DNA of 64,000 nt from CAVTLG01 sp963735495 (GCA_963735495.1 CAVTLG010000003.1:36769-100768); one strand, 5' to 3'. Positions 8,543 to 17,491 are shown, counted from the stretch's first letter. The notes: generated by a model from the sequence alone, not told the origin. Program-made: numbers and translations.

Positions 8543-11485
8543 TTGAAGGACATATCTATACCGACAAGCACTGGATCTGACAAACCTATCGCCATCTATT
8601 ATTCCTGCGCGCATACAAAGGAAGACCAGGCGCTCCTGCAACAATTGAACACGAGTCTGGCGGTGTCGCGACGTAAGCAAGAGATTACCACCTGGCATGA
8701 AGGCCAGATCAGCAGCGGAGGCTCTATTGAGCAGGAGCGCCTGGTACAGTGGGAGCAGGCACAGATCATCTTACTCTTGCTCAGCCCAACCTACATTGCG
8801 GACGACCATTGCTACGCACAAATGCAGTTGGCACTACAGAGGCAGCAAACGGCTGGCACACGTGTCGTTCCTATACTGCTGCGTCCTACACCTGGCTGGG
8901 AGGCCATGCCTATCGCGGACCTGCAAGCATTACCGCAGGGAAATCGTCCGATTACAAGTTGGAACCAGCGTGAAGAAGCTCTGGCAAACGTCGCTGAGGG
9001 GATACACAATGTCGCCTTACAGTTACGCGAGCAGCAACACCCACTCCTATTGAGCAATGGTGTCATGCGCGTAGAGCCACCTCCCCACCAGCATAGCACG
9101 ATACTGCCACGGGAAACGCTGGTCAACGCGCTCTACGCGCAGTTAACCCACTCCGATGTCTCCTCTGTAGTGCTCTCAGGCTTAAAAGGTGTGGGCAAAT
9201 CAACGCTGGCCGCCCAGGTCTATGACCTTGCAGAGCAGCGCCGCAGTGCAGGAGAAGGTCCATTTACCGGCGCGGCGCTCTGGCTCAAGATCGAAGCCAC
9301 AGGCACGCTGACAGACCTGCTACGCGTCATCGCTGCCGCATTGCGCCAGGACTACGACAGCATTAACCATCTCCCGCCGCCAGCCAAAGATTTTTCTACT
9401 CCTCAGCTCAAACCAGATCTAGAAATTTTTTATCTGCTGAAAAACTCCCCGACACCACGGCTGATTGTACTCGATCAGTTCGAGACCTGGCTGGATACCC
9501 AGACGGAAACACAGCCTGCCAGACAGACAGAGATTAACACGTGGCTCGACCTGCTTAACGACTACCCCTGTGCCAGCCGTATCCTGTTAACCGCTCATAC
9601 CTATCCTCAGGGCACAGGCGTTGCTCGTCCACTGTACCGACAGGCATTTCCTCTTGCAGGCTTCCAACCATCCGAAGGCGTGGCATTACTGCGTCTATGG
9701 GGCATACCCGATGCTGATCGAGAGCTGTTACGCGCAGTTCAACACTGCGAAGGACACGCGCTGGCCCTCGTCCTTTTAGATCAACTACGACGACAGCTCC
9801 AGGTGAGCCTGGCAACCTTACTCGATGATCCCGCCTACAAACAATTATGGCTCAAGGATGTGCAACACAATATATTGGACTACATCTATGAACACCTGTT
9901 AAGGGATGAGCAGCAGCGCCAGTTGCTGCTGGCGTTCTGCATCTACCGCGAGGCCGTGCCATGGTCAGCCGCCTACGCCATTACCCATGCCCAGTCACAG
10001 GTCACAGAAGCACAAACGCTGCGAGCGTTGGGCGTCCTGCAAGACTACCAGCTCTTCCAGAGGCAAGATAGCGGCGAAAAACGCTATATATTACATCCAC
10101 TGGTGGCGGATTATGCTCACGGTCGCTTTGCTACCGAGGATAACCATAACGGCTCTCCGTCCATTGACGCCCCTACCCAGTCACCAGACGTTTCCTCCAC
10201 AAGGATGGAGATCCCCCATCGCCAGACGCTCGACAAACGCCTGGCTCACGTTGCGGCGGCGCGCTACTACCAGCAGCACTCTCCACAATCTGGTCAACGC
10301 CATCAACGCATCGATGATGTACACACGCTCATCGAGGCGCTCTGGCATCTTTGTCAGGCAGAGCAATACCAGGAAGCCTACACGCTCATGCGCCAGGAGC
10401 ATCTTTTCGCTGATCTCCATCGTTGGGGCAGCAACACTATTTTGCTCAGCTTCTATCACATGCTATTGCCGCTTGAGCGCTGGAATACACAAATGGAGCA
10501 AGCTGCGCATATCTCCTACGAGATCGGCGAAGTCTACAACGCACTGGGACAATTGCATGCCGCGCGCACTTCTTTTGCCAACGCTCTGGCCTTGTACCGT
10601 AACTGTGATCTCTGGGAGGGAGAAATCAAGGCTCTGAACAGCCTGATGCAGTATCCTCAGACGGATCAATGGCATGGAGAAAGTCAGATGCCGCCTCCCG
10701 CGCCTCCCAACGGAGGATATGCTACGCGAATGATGCCGAAGAGGTCAAGTGGTTTTGCACCAGGGCCAATTTTCCTGGAGGACGGAGCAATAGAGCAAGC
10801 ACAGATGTACTGCTTACAGGCACAACGCCTCGCTGAAAAGCACCCAGGCCACGTTGAGCAGGGCGTCACATTCAATAACCTGGGACAATTGCAGAAAAGG
10901 CTGGCACAGACAGCACACACAGTCAACGCGAGAAACGCATGTTACCGGCAGGCCCTTACCGACTATAAGCAAGCTCTGGCTATCTACAAAGCATTGGACG
11001 ATGTGTCAGAGATTGCGCGCACGCTGAACAACATGGGTGAAGTCTATGATCAGCTCGATCAATCGAAGCAAGCACTCAACAATTACCGGCGAGCGCTTGG
11101 GCATTTTCGCGAGACTGGCGAGAGACGCGGCGAGGGCATTGTTTGTAATAATCTCGCGTATTATTATAAGCAGCGCCAGGAGAGACAAAACAGCGTTGAA
11201 TATTATATCCGTGCGTTACACATCTTCCGTGAAATCGGAGATCGCCGGCACGAAGGGATTGTGCTCAAAAACCTTGGACATCTCTATGTATCAGTGCAGC
11301 GCAACGAGGTCGCGCTGGCCTGTTTTTTGTTAGCCAGAGATAATTTTACGCTCTTAGACGATCCTGAGCGTGGAGCGATAGACGTAGAATTACAAACGCG
11401 TCTAGCCGCCGAGCGGGTATTTGAAAGCATGGTAGCAGAGATATACCCACGTGCAGAGCAGATCATAGAGGGGGAATTCGGGTAA
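8543..11485 (+). CDS. TIR-NB-ARC-TPR STAND-family protein
   Basis: The 980-aa product has a TIR domain (about residues 14-160), an NB-ARC-type ATPase with Walker A GLKGVGKST (213-221) and Walker B LIVLDQFETW (307-316), a winged-helix-like region, then TPR repeats (about 640-930: NLGQL, NMGEVYDQL, NNLAYYYKQ and NLGHLY units). STAND proteins bind a trigger through their repeats, oligomerise on ATP and activate an effector; TIR effectors often cleave NAD+. Here the helix that carries the catalytic Glu in active TIRs reads CYAQMQLAL, with Gln 93 in that place. The start is TTG with AAGGGG about 12 nt upstream. The last five codons and the stop lie inside a family A repeat. Antiviral or signalling role is inferred. 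Confidence 0.85.
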   Translation: MKDISIPTSTGSDKPIAIYYSCAHTKEDQALLQQLNTSLAVSRRKQEITTWHEGQISSGGSIEQERLVQWEQAQIILLLLSPTYIADDHCYAQMQLALQRQQTAGTRVVPILLRPTPGWEAMPIADLQALPQGNRPITSWNQREEALANVAEGIHNVALQLREQQHPLLLSNGVMRVEPPPHQHSTILPRETLVNALYAQLTHSDVSSVVLSGLKGVGKSTLAAQVYDLAEQRRSAGEGPFTGAALWLKIEATGTLTDLLRVIAAALRQDYDSINHLPPPAKDFSTPQLKPDLEIFYLLKNSPTPRLIVLDQFETWLDTQTETQPARQTEINTWLDLLNDYPCASRILLTAHTYPQGTGVARPLYRQAFPLAGFQPSEGVALLRLWGIPDADRELLRAVQHCEGHALALVLLDQLRRQLQVSLATLLDDPAYKQLWLKDVQHNILDYIYEHLLRDEQQRQLLLAFCIYREAVPWSAAYAITHAQSQVTEAQTLRALGVLQDYQLFQRQDSGEKRYILHPLVADYAHGRFATEDNHNGSPSIDAPTQSPDVSSTRMEIPHRQTLDKRLAHVAAARYYQQHSPQSGQRHQRIDDVHTLIEALWHLCQAEQYQEAYTLMRQEHLFADLHRWGSNTILLSFYHMLLPLERWNTQMEQAAHISYEIGEVYNALGQLHAARTSFANALALYRNCDLWEGEIKALNSLMQYPQTDQWHGESQMPPPAPPNGGYATRMMPKRSSGFAPGPIFLEDGAIEQAQMYCLQAQRLAEKHPGHVEQGVTFNNLGQLQKRLAQTAHTVNARNACYRQALTDYKQALAIYKALDDVSEIARTLNNMGEVYDQLDQSKQALNNYRRALGHFRETGERRGEGIVCNNLAYYYKQRQERQNSVEYYIRALHIFREIGDRRHEGIVLKNLGHLYVSVQRNEVALACFLLARDNFTLLDDPERGAIDVELQTRLAAERVFESMVAEIYPRAEQIIEGEFG

Positions 11486-11574
11486 GGGCGTCACCTCGCG
11501 TGCGCCCAGGGACGGTCGACAGGACATGCCCCTACCCGAATTCCCAACGTTTCCCTCAGAAGGATGAAGATCCT
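11470..11574. repeat. family A palindromic repeat, copy 1
   Basis: Outer arms around GGGGAATTCGGGTAAGGGCG and CATGCCCCTACCCGAATTCCC are inverted, with the family core CACCTCGCGTGCGCCC. The right flank AAGGATGAAGATCC matches the family's terminal sequence. It supplies the C-terminal EGEFG and stop of the TIR-NB-ARC gene. Confidence 0.8.
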
Positions 11575-11658
11575 ATATAATTAATATATCAATATATATA
11601 AATCAATGGTTCGTAGTGCATGCCACTTTATCGCAAGACAAGGAGTATAGCAGTCAAC

Positions 11659-12786
11659 ATGGCAAAGATCCTTTTTCTTTCAGCCAACACGCCCATGGGC
11701 GACGGATATCTCAAGACAGACAAAGAATACCGCACGATAGACGAGAAGCTACGCGCAGCCACCTATAGAGATCGCCTGGAATTAGTGTCCGCGTGGGCAG
11801 TACGTCCGCTAGATCTGCTTGACCAGTTGAACCTCCACCATCCCGACATCGTGCATTTTAGTGGACATGGCAATGCTAAAGGCGATCTTATGCTGGTAGG
11901 AGCCGACGAACTGGCTCGCCCTATTTCTCTGCAAGATCTTAAAACGGTTTTTCAGGCGGTCGAGAGCAATACGCGACTGGTGATTTTGAATACCTGCTAT
12001 TCCAGGCAGCAGGCGGAGGAGTTGACGAAGGTGATTGACTGCGTTATTGCGATGAAAGACAGTATTTATGACGACGCGGCCATCGCCTTTACAGGAGCTT
12101 TCTACCAGGCTCTGGGCTATGGACGCTCTATACAAAATGCATTTGCTCAAGGGCTAGCTGCACTCCCAATTGAAGGCATTGAGGGCGCAGATATTCCTGA
12201 ATTGATCGTACGTTCAGGGGTGAATGCAACCAAAATCGTGCTGACAGACCTGGTACAACCATCAGTACATCCAGGGGTGAAGGGAGCAAAAATCGTGCCA
12301 ACAGACCCGGCGCAACAACAAGCACAAACGATACCCACGCTTTTTTATGTACACGCACCAGAAGATATAGACTTCTGTGTAGAGCTGGACAAGCAATTCT
12401 CCGTTATGAAGAGAAATGGACTTTTAAGGAGTTTTTATGAGCACGATCTCTTAGGTGGAGATGATATACAAAAAATAGTACAAAAAGAGCTACAAGCAGC
12501 AAAAATCATCCTACTCATTGTCACGCCTAATCTTCTGAGATCACAAGAGATCGATGAGCAACAACTCACACTGGCGTGGAAACTCTATCAAAGTGGAACC
12601 CGCGTTATCCCCATTAAGGTGAGACCTACGATGGACTGGGATCTGACTCCATTTAAAGGTCTCAGTGCATTACCTCGCGACGGGAAACCTGTGTATGCCC
12701 CCAAGAAGCGAGAGGAGGAATTCTATAACATAGCCATGGAGATCCGCCATGTTCTCGATGACGAGCTAAAAAAGCAAAACAATTGA
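11659..12786 (+). CDS. CHAT-TIR fusion protein
   Basis: The 375-aa product joins two effector-type domains. Residues 1-185 are a CHAT (caspase HetF-associated) protease-like domain, with His 70 in HFSGHG and Cys 113 in NTCYS as the expected catalytic pair, followed by IAMKDSIYDDAAIAFTGAFYQALGYG. Residues 226-365 are a TIR domain (FYVHAPEDIDFC, LLIVTPNLL, TRVIPIKVRPTMDW, LPRDGKPV). In the helix where active TIRs carry Glu it reads DEQQLTLAW, so Gln sits there. The linker (185-222) is a tandem duplication of a GVxxxKIVxTD unit. ATG 11659 follows AAGGAG with 13 nt between; an ATG at 11620 is in frame. It lies 170 nt after the TIR-NB-ARC gene and probably works with it. Confidence 0.8.
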   Translation: MAKILFLSANTPMGDGYLKTDKEYRTIDEKLRAATYRDRLELVSAWAVRPLDLLDQLNLHHPDIVHFSGHGNAKGDLMLVGADELARPISLQDLKTVFQAVESNTRLVILNTCYSRQQAEELTKVIDCVIAMKDSIYDDAAIAFTGAFYQALGYGRSIQNAFAQGLAALPIEGIEGADIPELIVRSGVNATKIVLTDLVQPSVHPGVKGAKIVPTDPAQQQAQTIPTLFYVHAPEDIDFCVELDKQFSVMKRNGLLRSFYEHDLLGGDDIQKIVQKELQAAKIILLIVTPNLLRSQEIDEQQLTLAWKLYQSGTRVIPIKVRPTMDWDLTPFKGLSALPRDGKPVYAPKKREEEFYNIAMEIRHVLDDELKKQNN

Positions 12787-12927
12787 CCTGATTATTTTGT
12801 CATCAGATCGATATTCATGTATGTATCTATCAAGCTAGAAATCGGGCTACAACACTTTATAGGTAAAAAATAGCATACGGACTCATGCCCATGGCGCAAC
12901 GAAGTGTTTTGCGACCTTAAACCGCTC

Positions 12928-12966
12928 CCCGAGGAGGGCAAGCCCGGTTGACTCACCCTCCTCGGG
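12928..12966. terminator. 11-bp GC-rich hairpin between convergent genes
   Basis: CCCGAGGAGGG and its exact complement flank a 17-nt loop, between the stop of the CHAT-TIR gene and the stop of the leftward gene at 13053. There is no T-run, so bidirectional termination is only likely. Confidence 0.5.
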
Positions 12967-13052
12967 CAAAAGGGATAGGGCAATTGCCAATATTGCCGCA
13001 GGCATTGAAAGAGCAATAAAAGATCTCATAGGATGCACATGATGCAAGCTGA

Positions 13053-13433
13053 TTACGCGGGGCGCAAATCATACACTTCAACCTCCTTACTCAGCGAGCG
13101 TCGGTAGATACGCACACGATGGATATGTTGAGTAAGGGGTAGCAGCAGGTATTCTACTTCTTCATCGCCCGTGGGCCGCACATTGAGCGAGCCACGTTTC
13201 GTGAGTTGAAAGTCACGTCGCTCACCTGCGTCGATAATACCGAGCAAGTGATAATCATGAAAAATCTTCCAGCTGATAGACGTCGCATTCATCACCAGCA
13301 ATGTGTCGTCATCGCCGCCTGCCATGGCTAACTTCACGCGTCCTACCAGGCGTCTAAACCATCCACCAGAACGGCGCGGACCTGGTTTAAGCACAGGCGA
13401 CGGATCGATGACGGGAGAAACTGTTACGGGCAT
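13053..13433 (-). CDS. hypothetical protein downstream of sigma-factor operon
   Basis: The 126-aa product has a Pro-rich start and a basic patch (RRLVGRVKLAMAGG), then a beta-rich body (TLLVMNATSISWKIFHDYHLLG, DFQLTKRGSLNVRP, VEYLLLPLTQHIHRVRIYRR). I know of no family. It is the third gene in a leftward run after the ECF sigma factor and the membrane protein, 62 nt past the latter's stop, so a role in the same stress response is plausible. Confidence 0.55.
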   Translation of the reverse strand: MPVTVSPVIDPSPVLKPGPRRSGGWFRRLVGRVKLAMAGGDDDTLLVMNATSISWKIFHDYHLLGIIDAGERRDFQLTKRGSLNVRPTGDEEVEYLLLPLTQHIHRVRIYRRSLSKEVEVYDLRPA

Positions 13434-13495
13434 AGGATATCACCTTTCATTATTCAATCGGTGCAAGCATACACGCGTAGACGCCATACAAGCCT

Positions 13496-14353
13496 TTATC
13501 TTATGAGAGTGAAACGTTCTTCCTCCATAGCTACCGGCGTTCCACAGACATGGGCGATACGCTCCGTAAAAGAAAGTTCCCCCCATCTTCTCTGTGATGG
13601 AACGCGACTCCGATCCGCCAGCGCGTGCAGCCCCTGACAGGCTCGCGTGCGCCCAACCCAACGTACCATCACCATATCTGCCTTCTGTGCCAGCCTCCTT
13701 ATATATACATGCAGCAACCAGAGGATGGTCCCAATCAGCACGATACAAGCAAACATATTCAAGAAGCGCGTCAAGAGAGACAGCTCTTGCGAGAAGAGAG
13801 CGATCATGGCCCACACGAGCAGACCTAGTATTGCGCATATCGACAACACACGTGCCAGTACAGCGGTTGGTCTACGCAGCTCTTCGTATCGTGCCAGCCC
13901 GCCTGCCAGCAACACATCCAGTTCCGCCGGTTTAATAGCCATATGTGCAGGTAAGGTAAGCTGAAGATGCTGTTTACTCAGCAGCACAACGCGTACACGC
14001 GGCACCCTGGTACGCGGGGTAGAGCGACAAGCGAGCATATGCGTAGCAGGCGACCTATGTGCAGCGTATAAGATACGCGTAAAAGCCTCTTGCACGTTAG
14101 CAGGAAACGAGAAACGCCGTCTTCTGAGCCGTAGCCTGAAAGGTCGCCACACGTGACGTTGACGTCGTTGGGATGAACGCGGTTGTTGTACACCTAATTG
14201 TGAGCGAACCTGCAACCAGGAAGCTGCGGGCAACGGTTGTTCAGGCTGTGCGGGACCATAATAGGACCTCAGCCGTTGCTCAAGTGTATGCTCCATTTCT
14301 CGCCCATCCTTTTTTTCCCCAGCCTCGTCTGCGGGATGCCACTCATGCGTCAT
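13496..14353 (-). CDS. membrane protein paired with ECF sigma factor, possible anti-sigma factor
   Basis: The 285-aa product has a long basic cytoplasmic region (residues 1-155, with an Arg-rich run around HVWRPFRLRLRRRR), two transmembrane helices at about 165-190 and 195-220, and a C-terminal tail. The gene start overlaps the sigma-factor stop by four bases (ATGA), the usual sign of translational coupling for sigma/anti-sigma pairs. No zinc-binding anti-sigma motif (HxxxCxxC) is visible, so the anti-sigma role is inferred from position only. Confidence 0.6.
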   Translation of the reverse strand: MTHEWHPADEAGEKKDGREMEHTLEQRLRSYYGPAQPEQPLPAASWLQVRSQLGVQQPRSSQRRQRHVWRPFRLRLRRRRFSFPANVQEAFTRILYAAHRSPATHMLACRSTPRTRVPRVRVVLLSKQHLQLTLPAHMAIKPAELDVLLAGGLARYEELRRPTAVLARVLSICAILGLLVWAMIALFSQELSLLTRFLNMFACIVLIGTILWLLHVYIRRLAQKADMVMVRWVGRTRACQGLHALADRSRVPSQRRWGELSFTERIAHVCGTPVAMEEERFTLIR

Positions 14354-14916
14354 CTCTCACTTCCTTTCATCTCATCCAGCAATAACTCACGACAGCGAGC
14401 ACGAGCACGATTCAAGCGAGATTTGACGGTTCCGACAGGCCAGCCCAGCACGTGCGCGATCTCCCATTCGGTAAGATCGGCCCCATAGCGCAAAGCGATG
14501 ACGCGCCGTTGATCGACGCTGAGCTGAGCCAACACCTGCCGCACCTCTTCTCGCCGAGCAACCTGCTCCTGTGGATCGCTACAACTGTTATCGGCGCACT
14601 GTCGTTCGCTCGCAACAATCTCGTCAAGTGAGAGAGGACGCTCGTAACTGCGTTGTCGCTCAAGCACATCAAGAGCATGGCGATAGAGTATGCGCAACAA
14701 CCAGGGACGAAATGGTCGTCCAGGCTGAAACTGTGGCAATCCACGCCAGGCCAGCAAAAAAGCTCCTTGCGTCACCTCTTCCGCGAGCGCGCGCTGCTGA
14801 CAGAGTCGGAATGCAGCAGCCATGGCGACGGCATGATACGCATCCCAGAGATGCCGAAATGCCTCCTGGTCTCCACACGCTGCTCTTGTGATATACTCAT
14901 CTTCGCCGATACTCAC
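14350..14916 (-). CDS. ECF-type RNA polymerase sigma factor
   Basis: The 188-aa product has both ECF core domains. Region 2 is at residues about 10-80 (AFRHLWDAYHAVAMAAAFRL, then LAWRGLPQFQPGRPFRPWLLRI, the -10 recognition part). Region 4 is at about 125-180 (VLAQLSVDQRRVIALRYGADLTEWEIAHVLGWPVGTVKSRLNRAR, cut here into helices that bind -35). I chose GTG 14916, with AGAGAGGA about 8 nt upstream; the longer open frame to 15111 runs into a family A repeat and is unlikely. The next gene overlaps its stop, so the pair is co-translated. It probably controls an envelope or stress regulon. Confidence 0.85.
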   Translation of the reverse strand: MSIGEDEYITRAACGDQEAFRHLWDAYHAVAMAAAFRLCQQRALAEEVTQGAFLLAWRGLPQFQPGRPFRPWLLRILYRHALDVLERQRSYERPLSLDEIVASERQCADNSCSDPQEQVARREEVRQVLAQLSVDQRRVIALRYGADLTEWEIAHVLGWPVGTVKSRLNRARARCRELLLDEMKGSER

Positions 14917-14966
14917 ACCGTCATTCCTCTCTTCTGTAGAAGTATTACGGCTATAGCAGGTCAAAA

Positions 14967-15123
14967 GGTTCCCATTTTCCGGTAACAGTGTTTTATTGCT
15001 GGGAAAACGTTGACAAATGGGGTAGGGGCGTGTCCTTGCGACCGCCCTGGGGGCCACGAGGCGAGCCACCGGGCGCACGCAAGGTGACGCCCCTACCCCA
15101 TTTTCCCACAAGGATGGAGAACC
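14967..15123. repeat. family A palindromic repeat, copy 2
   Basis: The core reads GGGGTAGGGGCG ... CGCCCCTACCCC. The centre holds an expanded version with GGGGGCCACGAGGCGAGCCACC. The right end AAGGATGGAGAACC is inverted at the left as GGTTCCCATTTTCCGG (degenerate). It lies between divergent genes, 50 nt upstream of the sigma-factor start. Confidence 0.8.
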
Positions 15124-15235
15124 AATGCTGAACGATGAAACTGTCCCTATTTCTTCCTGAAGAAGCGGTGCAAATTTGCTATACTCACGACTATATGGAA
15201 TCGATGAGATATGCTTTCACAGCGGAAAGGCCACT

Positions 15236-16318
15236 ATGCCTCAACAGCAAGCACGACCAGGCTTCGCCTGGAGCAACCCTGCCTCTATTGCAGCCAACCA
15301 GCAAAGCACAATCGCCCCTGAGCAGCGCGCCATGCTCAAGCGCCCCAATCTTGCACCTGCCATCATCATGACCCTTTTCGCCTTCATGCTCGCAGTTCCC
15401 ATCTACCTGTTCGCCGCCGCGTTCGGCCACAGCGAAATCCTGTTTCTCGATGTTGTGACGTTCGGCTTCACTCTCCTCTTGTTCGTTCGCGCCTATCTGC
15501 AACGCGCGAGCCGCGTGCGAGCCGCTGATCAGGACCTGGTCAGACAAGAGCAGGGCGAGATCATCTGGCAGGGCAACAAATATATCGCACGCACCCCCAC
15601 CTGCAAGCTCACCACTGTCAACAACATCACCCTGCCTCCACCCGGCCCTTATCACTTCTATTACCTCTCCGCGAGTTCCATCCTGCTCGCCGCCGACCCT
15701 ATCAAAACCTACACTGGCATGATTGCTTATCCCGACACGCTCTCCGCCAGCGGCCTTCCCGGCAACGAACAGGCGCGCATCGCATTGCAAGAGGCGCTCT
15801 GTCACACCATCCACTTCACCCTCAACGATCTCAACAGCAACCAAATGGGCGTGATTAGCAAGGAGCAGCGTGGTAGCCTCTCGCAAAAACTACGCCGCAC
15901 CTTCCTCGCCCCTCTGATCTGCATTCCCCTCGGTGTAGGCCTCCTCTTACAATCCGGGGTGATCTCTCCCACTGGCATCGGCAGCGCTTTTTCCCTTAAT
16001 ACGTTTCTGTTCATCGGCGGTGCTGCCCTTCTCCTCTTCGGCCTGTATCAACTTACCTTCAGCACACGTGCCCGCTGGCAAGAGATCCAACGTGCCGAAA
16101 TCACTATCCTGACAGGCCAGGTTAGCACACGCAAAATATCCTCCGGTACCGACGGTGGTGGCGACAATTTCTATTACTACATCGACTCCACCCTCATCCC
16201 CGTCTCCAAAGAGGCCTGCGACGCTCTTATGCCCAACACTCGCTACCGTCTCTACTATCTGCGCCACATGAAAACCCTTCTCAGCATCGAGCCATTAGAA
16301 GCGCCGCCTCGCTCTTAG
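15236..16318 (+). CDS. membrane protein with four helices, unknown function
   Basis: The 360-aa product has two pairs of transmembrane helices, at about residues 40-62 and 68-85, then 225-250 and 258-280. A soluble domain of about 130 residues lies between them, and a second soluble domain follows at the C-terminus (EITILTGQVSTRKISSG, a SYYYIDSTLIPV-like segment, RYRLYYLRHMKTLLSIEPL). The two soluble parts look alike in layout, suggesting an internal duplication. I recognise no family. ATG 15236 has GGAAAGG about 8 nt upstream, which beats the ATG at 15176. The stop codon lies in the left arm of the repeat that begins at 16311. Confidence 0.6.
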   Translation: MPQQQARPGFAWSNPASIAANQQSTIAPEQRAMLKRPNLAPAIIMTLFAFMLAVPIYLFAAAFGHSEILFLDVVTFGFTLLLFVRAYLQRASRVRAADQDLVRQEQGEIIWQGNKYIARTPTCKLTTVNNITLPPPGPYHFYYLSASSILLAADPIKTYTGMIAYPDTLSASGLPGNEQARIALQEALCHTIHFTLNDLNSNQMGVISKEQRGSLSQKLRRTFLAPLICIPLGVGLLLQSGVISPTGIGSAFSLNTFLFIGGAALLLFGLYQLTFSTRARWQEIQRAEITILTGQVSTRKISSGTDGGGDNFYYYIDSTLIPVSKEACDALMPNTRYRLYYLRHMKTLLSIEPLEAPPRS

Positions 16319-16458
16319 TGGTAGTTTGTTGATCTGGGAAATCTCGCTTGATTTTCAGGTCTGTGTCGAGTATATACTCATCAGCCTGAGCTCAGATTAT
16401 TGTTTTTGCTGTGTCTAAAATAAAGCGAAATCCCGAGTCAACCAACTACCGTTAGAGC
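16311..16458. repeat. MITE-like inverted repeat next to IS630 scar (family D)
   Basis: The left arm GGTAGTTTGTTGAT...CTCGCTTGATTTT (from 16320) and the right arm, read inversely GGTAGTTGGTTGACTCGGG...GCTTTATTTT (to 16450), match over about 33 bp with a few differences. The match extends outward through GCTCT on both sides. The IS630 transposase fragment follows at once, so the arms may be IS630-type ends. Confidence 0.7.
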
Positions 16459-16472
16459 GCTGTACAGAAGAG

Positions 16473-16760
16473 TTGAGCTGTGTTAAACTGTGCAAACGTA
16501 CGTTCGAGCAGATCCTGGCTCCCAGCCTGCATCCGGGACAGATCGTGATCCTGGACAATCTCTCGATTCACCTGGGACCTCATGTGAAGCAGGCCATCGC
16601 TGCCAGAGACTGCCAGCTCCTGTTTTTGCCAGCGTACTCGCCCGATTTTTTCCCCGATTGAGGGGGCCTTTTCTAAAAGGACTCTTGTCAGAGACACATC
16701 ACCAGAACAGCGGCTCCTCTCAAAGAGAGAAAAGAGGAGGGCAGCGACATCAGAAAGGAG
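16473..16760 (+). pseudogene. IS630-family transposase remnant
   Basis: An intact stretch at 16473-16661 reads FEQILAPSLHPGQIVILDNL, then SIHLGPHVKQAI and LLFLPAYSPDFFPD before a stop. This is the C-terminal DDE block of IS630/Tc1 transposases: Asp in ILDNLSIH, and the usual SPDFSPIE in which the final Glu would lie where the stop now is. Frames after it are shifted, though KRTL and a degraded tail can still be followed towards 16760. The N-terminal two thirds are missing. It marks the left border of the defence island. Confidence 0.75.
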
Positions 16761-16767
16761 ATCATCC

Positions 16768-17484
16768 ATGCAGCAAGCCATTCGTCATCTGCTCATCGAG
16801 CTGTTCAGCCGGCACGGCTTACCGCTCAAGCTCAATGGGTATGAAGGAGACGAGTTCGAAGCAACAGACCATCCTGTCCTGGAAACGTCAGAAGAGCAAT
16901 TCGAAGTGATCAAGGCAACGCCGTCCGGCGCATTGCAGGAACGCGCCAGGGTCGCCATCACCTCCAGCCAGCCGCACCCCGGCCCAGACAGTTCATGGCG
17001 AGATCAGAGAAGCTGGACCAGCCGTGTTGAGTTCATGGTTGAGCAGGAAATCAGACGCTTGCTGCCCACAAGGTATAGGTATTTCGATACCGAGTGCATC
17101 TATGACGACCGTGACTACGCGGGACTGCTCCTGGCCCTGGCAAAACTGACCGACGGCGAATGGCAGCCACGAAACGTGGTCTCGCGGCTCTCGGAGGATC
17201 GAAAACGGGCCTTCCTCACGTGGGACGATCCGCTCTGGCCGACCAACGCGGGCTTTCGAGAAGTGATGTTTTATCAAACTGACGATTGGGTGAGCATAGA
17301 TTTCGACAATGTCATCAAGAGCCAGGGCAAGTATCTCCCTGGAACCTTCGTTTACCTGCCATCGGGAGATCAATGCAGCCGCGTCGTCTACTTGCCACAT
17401 CATGCCGCGGCAGAATTGACTTCGCTGCTGAACCATTTCGCCAGACTCTGCAGAGCGGCCACAGCAGAACCAGAAGGGATCTAG
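16768..17484 (+). CDS. unknown protein, first gene of MazG-containing operon
   Basis: The 238-aa product matches no family I know. It is predicted to be soluble, with an acidic N-terminal segment and a mixed alpha/beta body (LPTRYRYFDTECIYDDRDYAGLLLALAKL, then a run with SIDFDNVIKSQGKYLPGTFVYLP, quoted in part). AAAGGAG lies 8 nt before ATG 16768. The next gene starts 7 nt after its stop and that one overlaps the MazG gene, so the three form a tight operon. It begins just after the IS630 scar, which suggests acquisition by transfer. Confidence 0.6.
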   Translation: MQQAIRHLLIELFSRHGLPLKLNGYEGDEFEATDHPVLETSEEQFEVIKATPSGALQERARVAITSSQPHPGPDSSWRDQRSWTSRVEFMVEQEIRRLLPTRYRYFDTECIYDDRDYAGLLLALAKLTDGEWQPRNVVSRLSEDRKRAFLTWDDPLWPTNAGFREVMFYQTDDWVSIDFDNVIKSQGKYLPGTFVYLPSGDQCSRVVYLPHHAAAELTSLLNHFARLCRAATAEPEGI

Positions 17485-17491
17485 CTTCTCC

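Noticed and set aside
9906..10637. Plus-strand frame of 243 aa
   Set aside because: Alternative frame within the NB-ARC gene, very rich in Ser, Thr and Arg with no domain.
12792..13016. Minus-strand frame of 74 aa between the CHAT-TIR and sigma-factor operons
   Set aside because: Covers a hairpin likely to be a terminator and lacks a ribosome binding site.
15191..15886. Minus-strand frame of 231 aa
   Set aside because: Antisense to the membrane-protein gene at 15236, with no family features or start signal.
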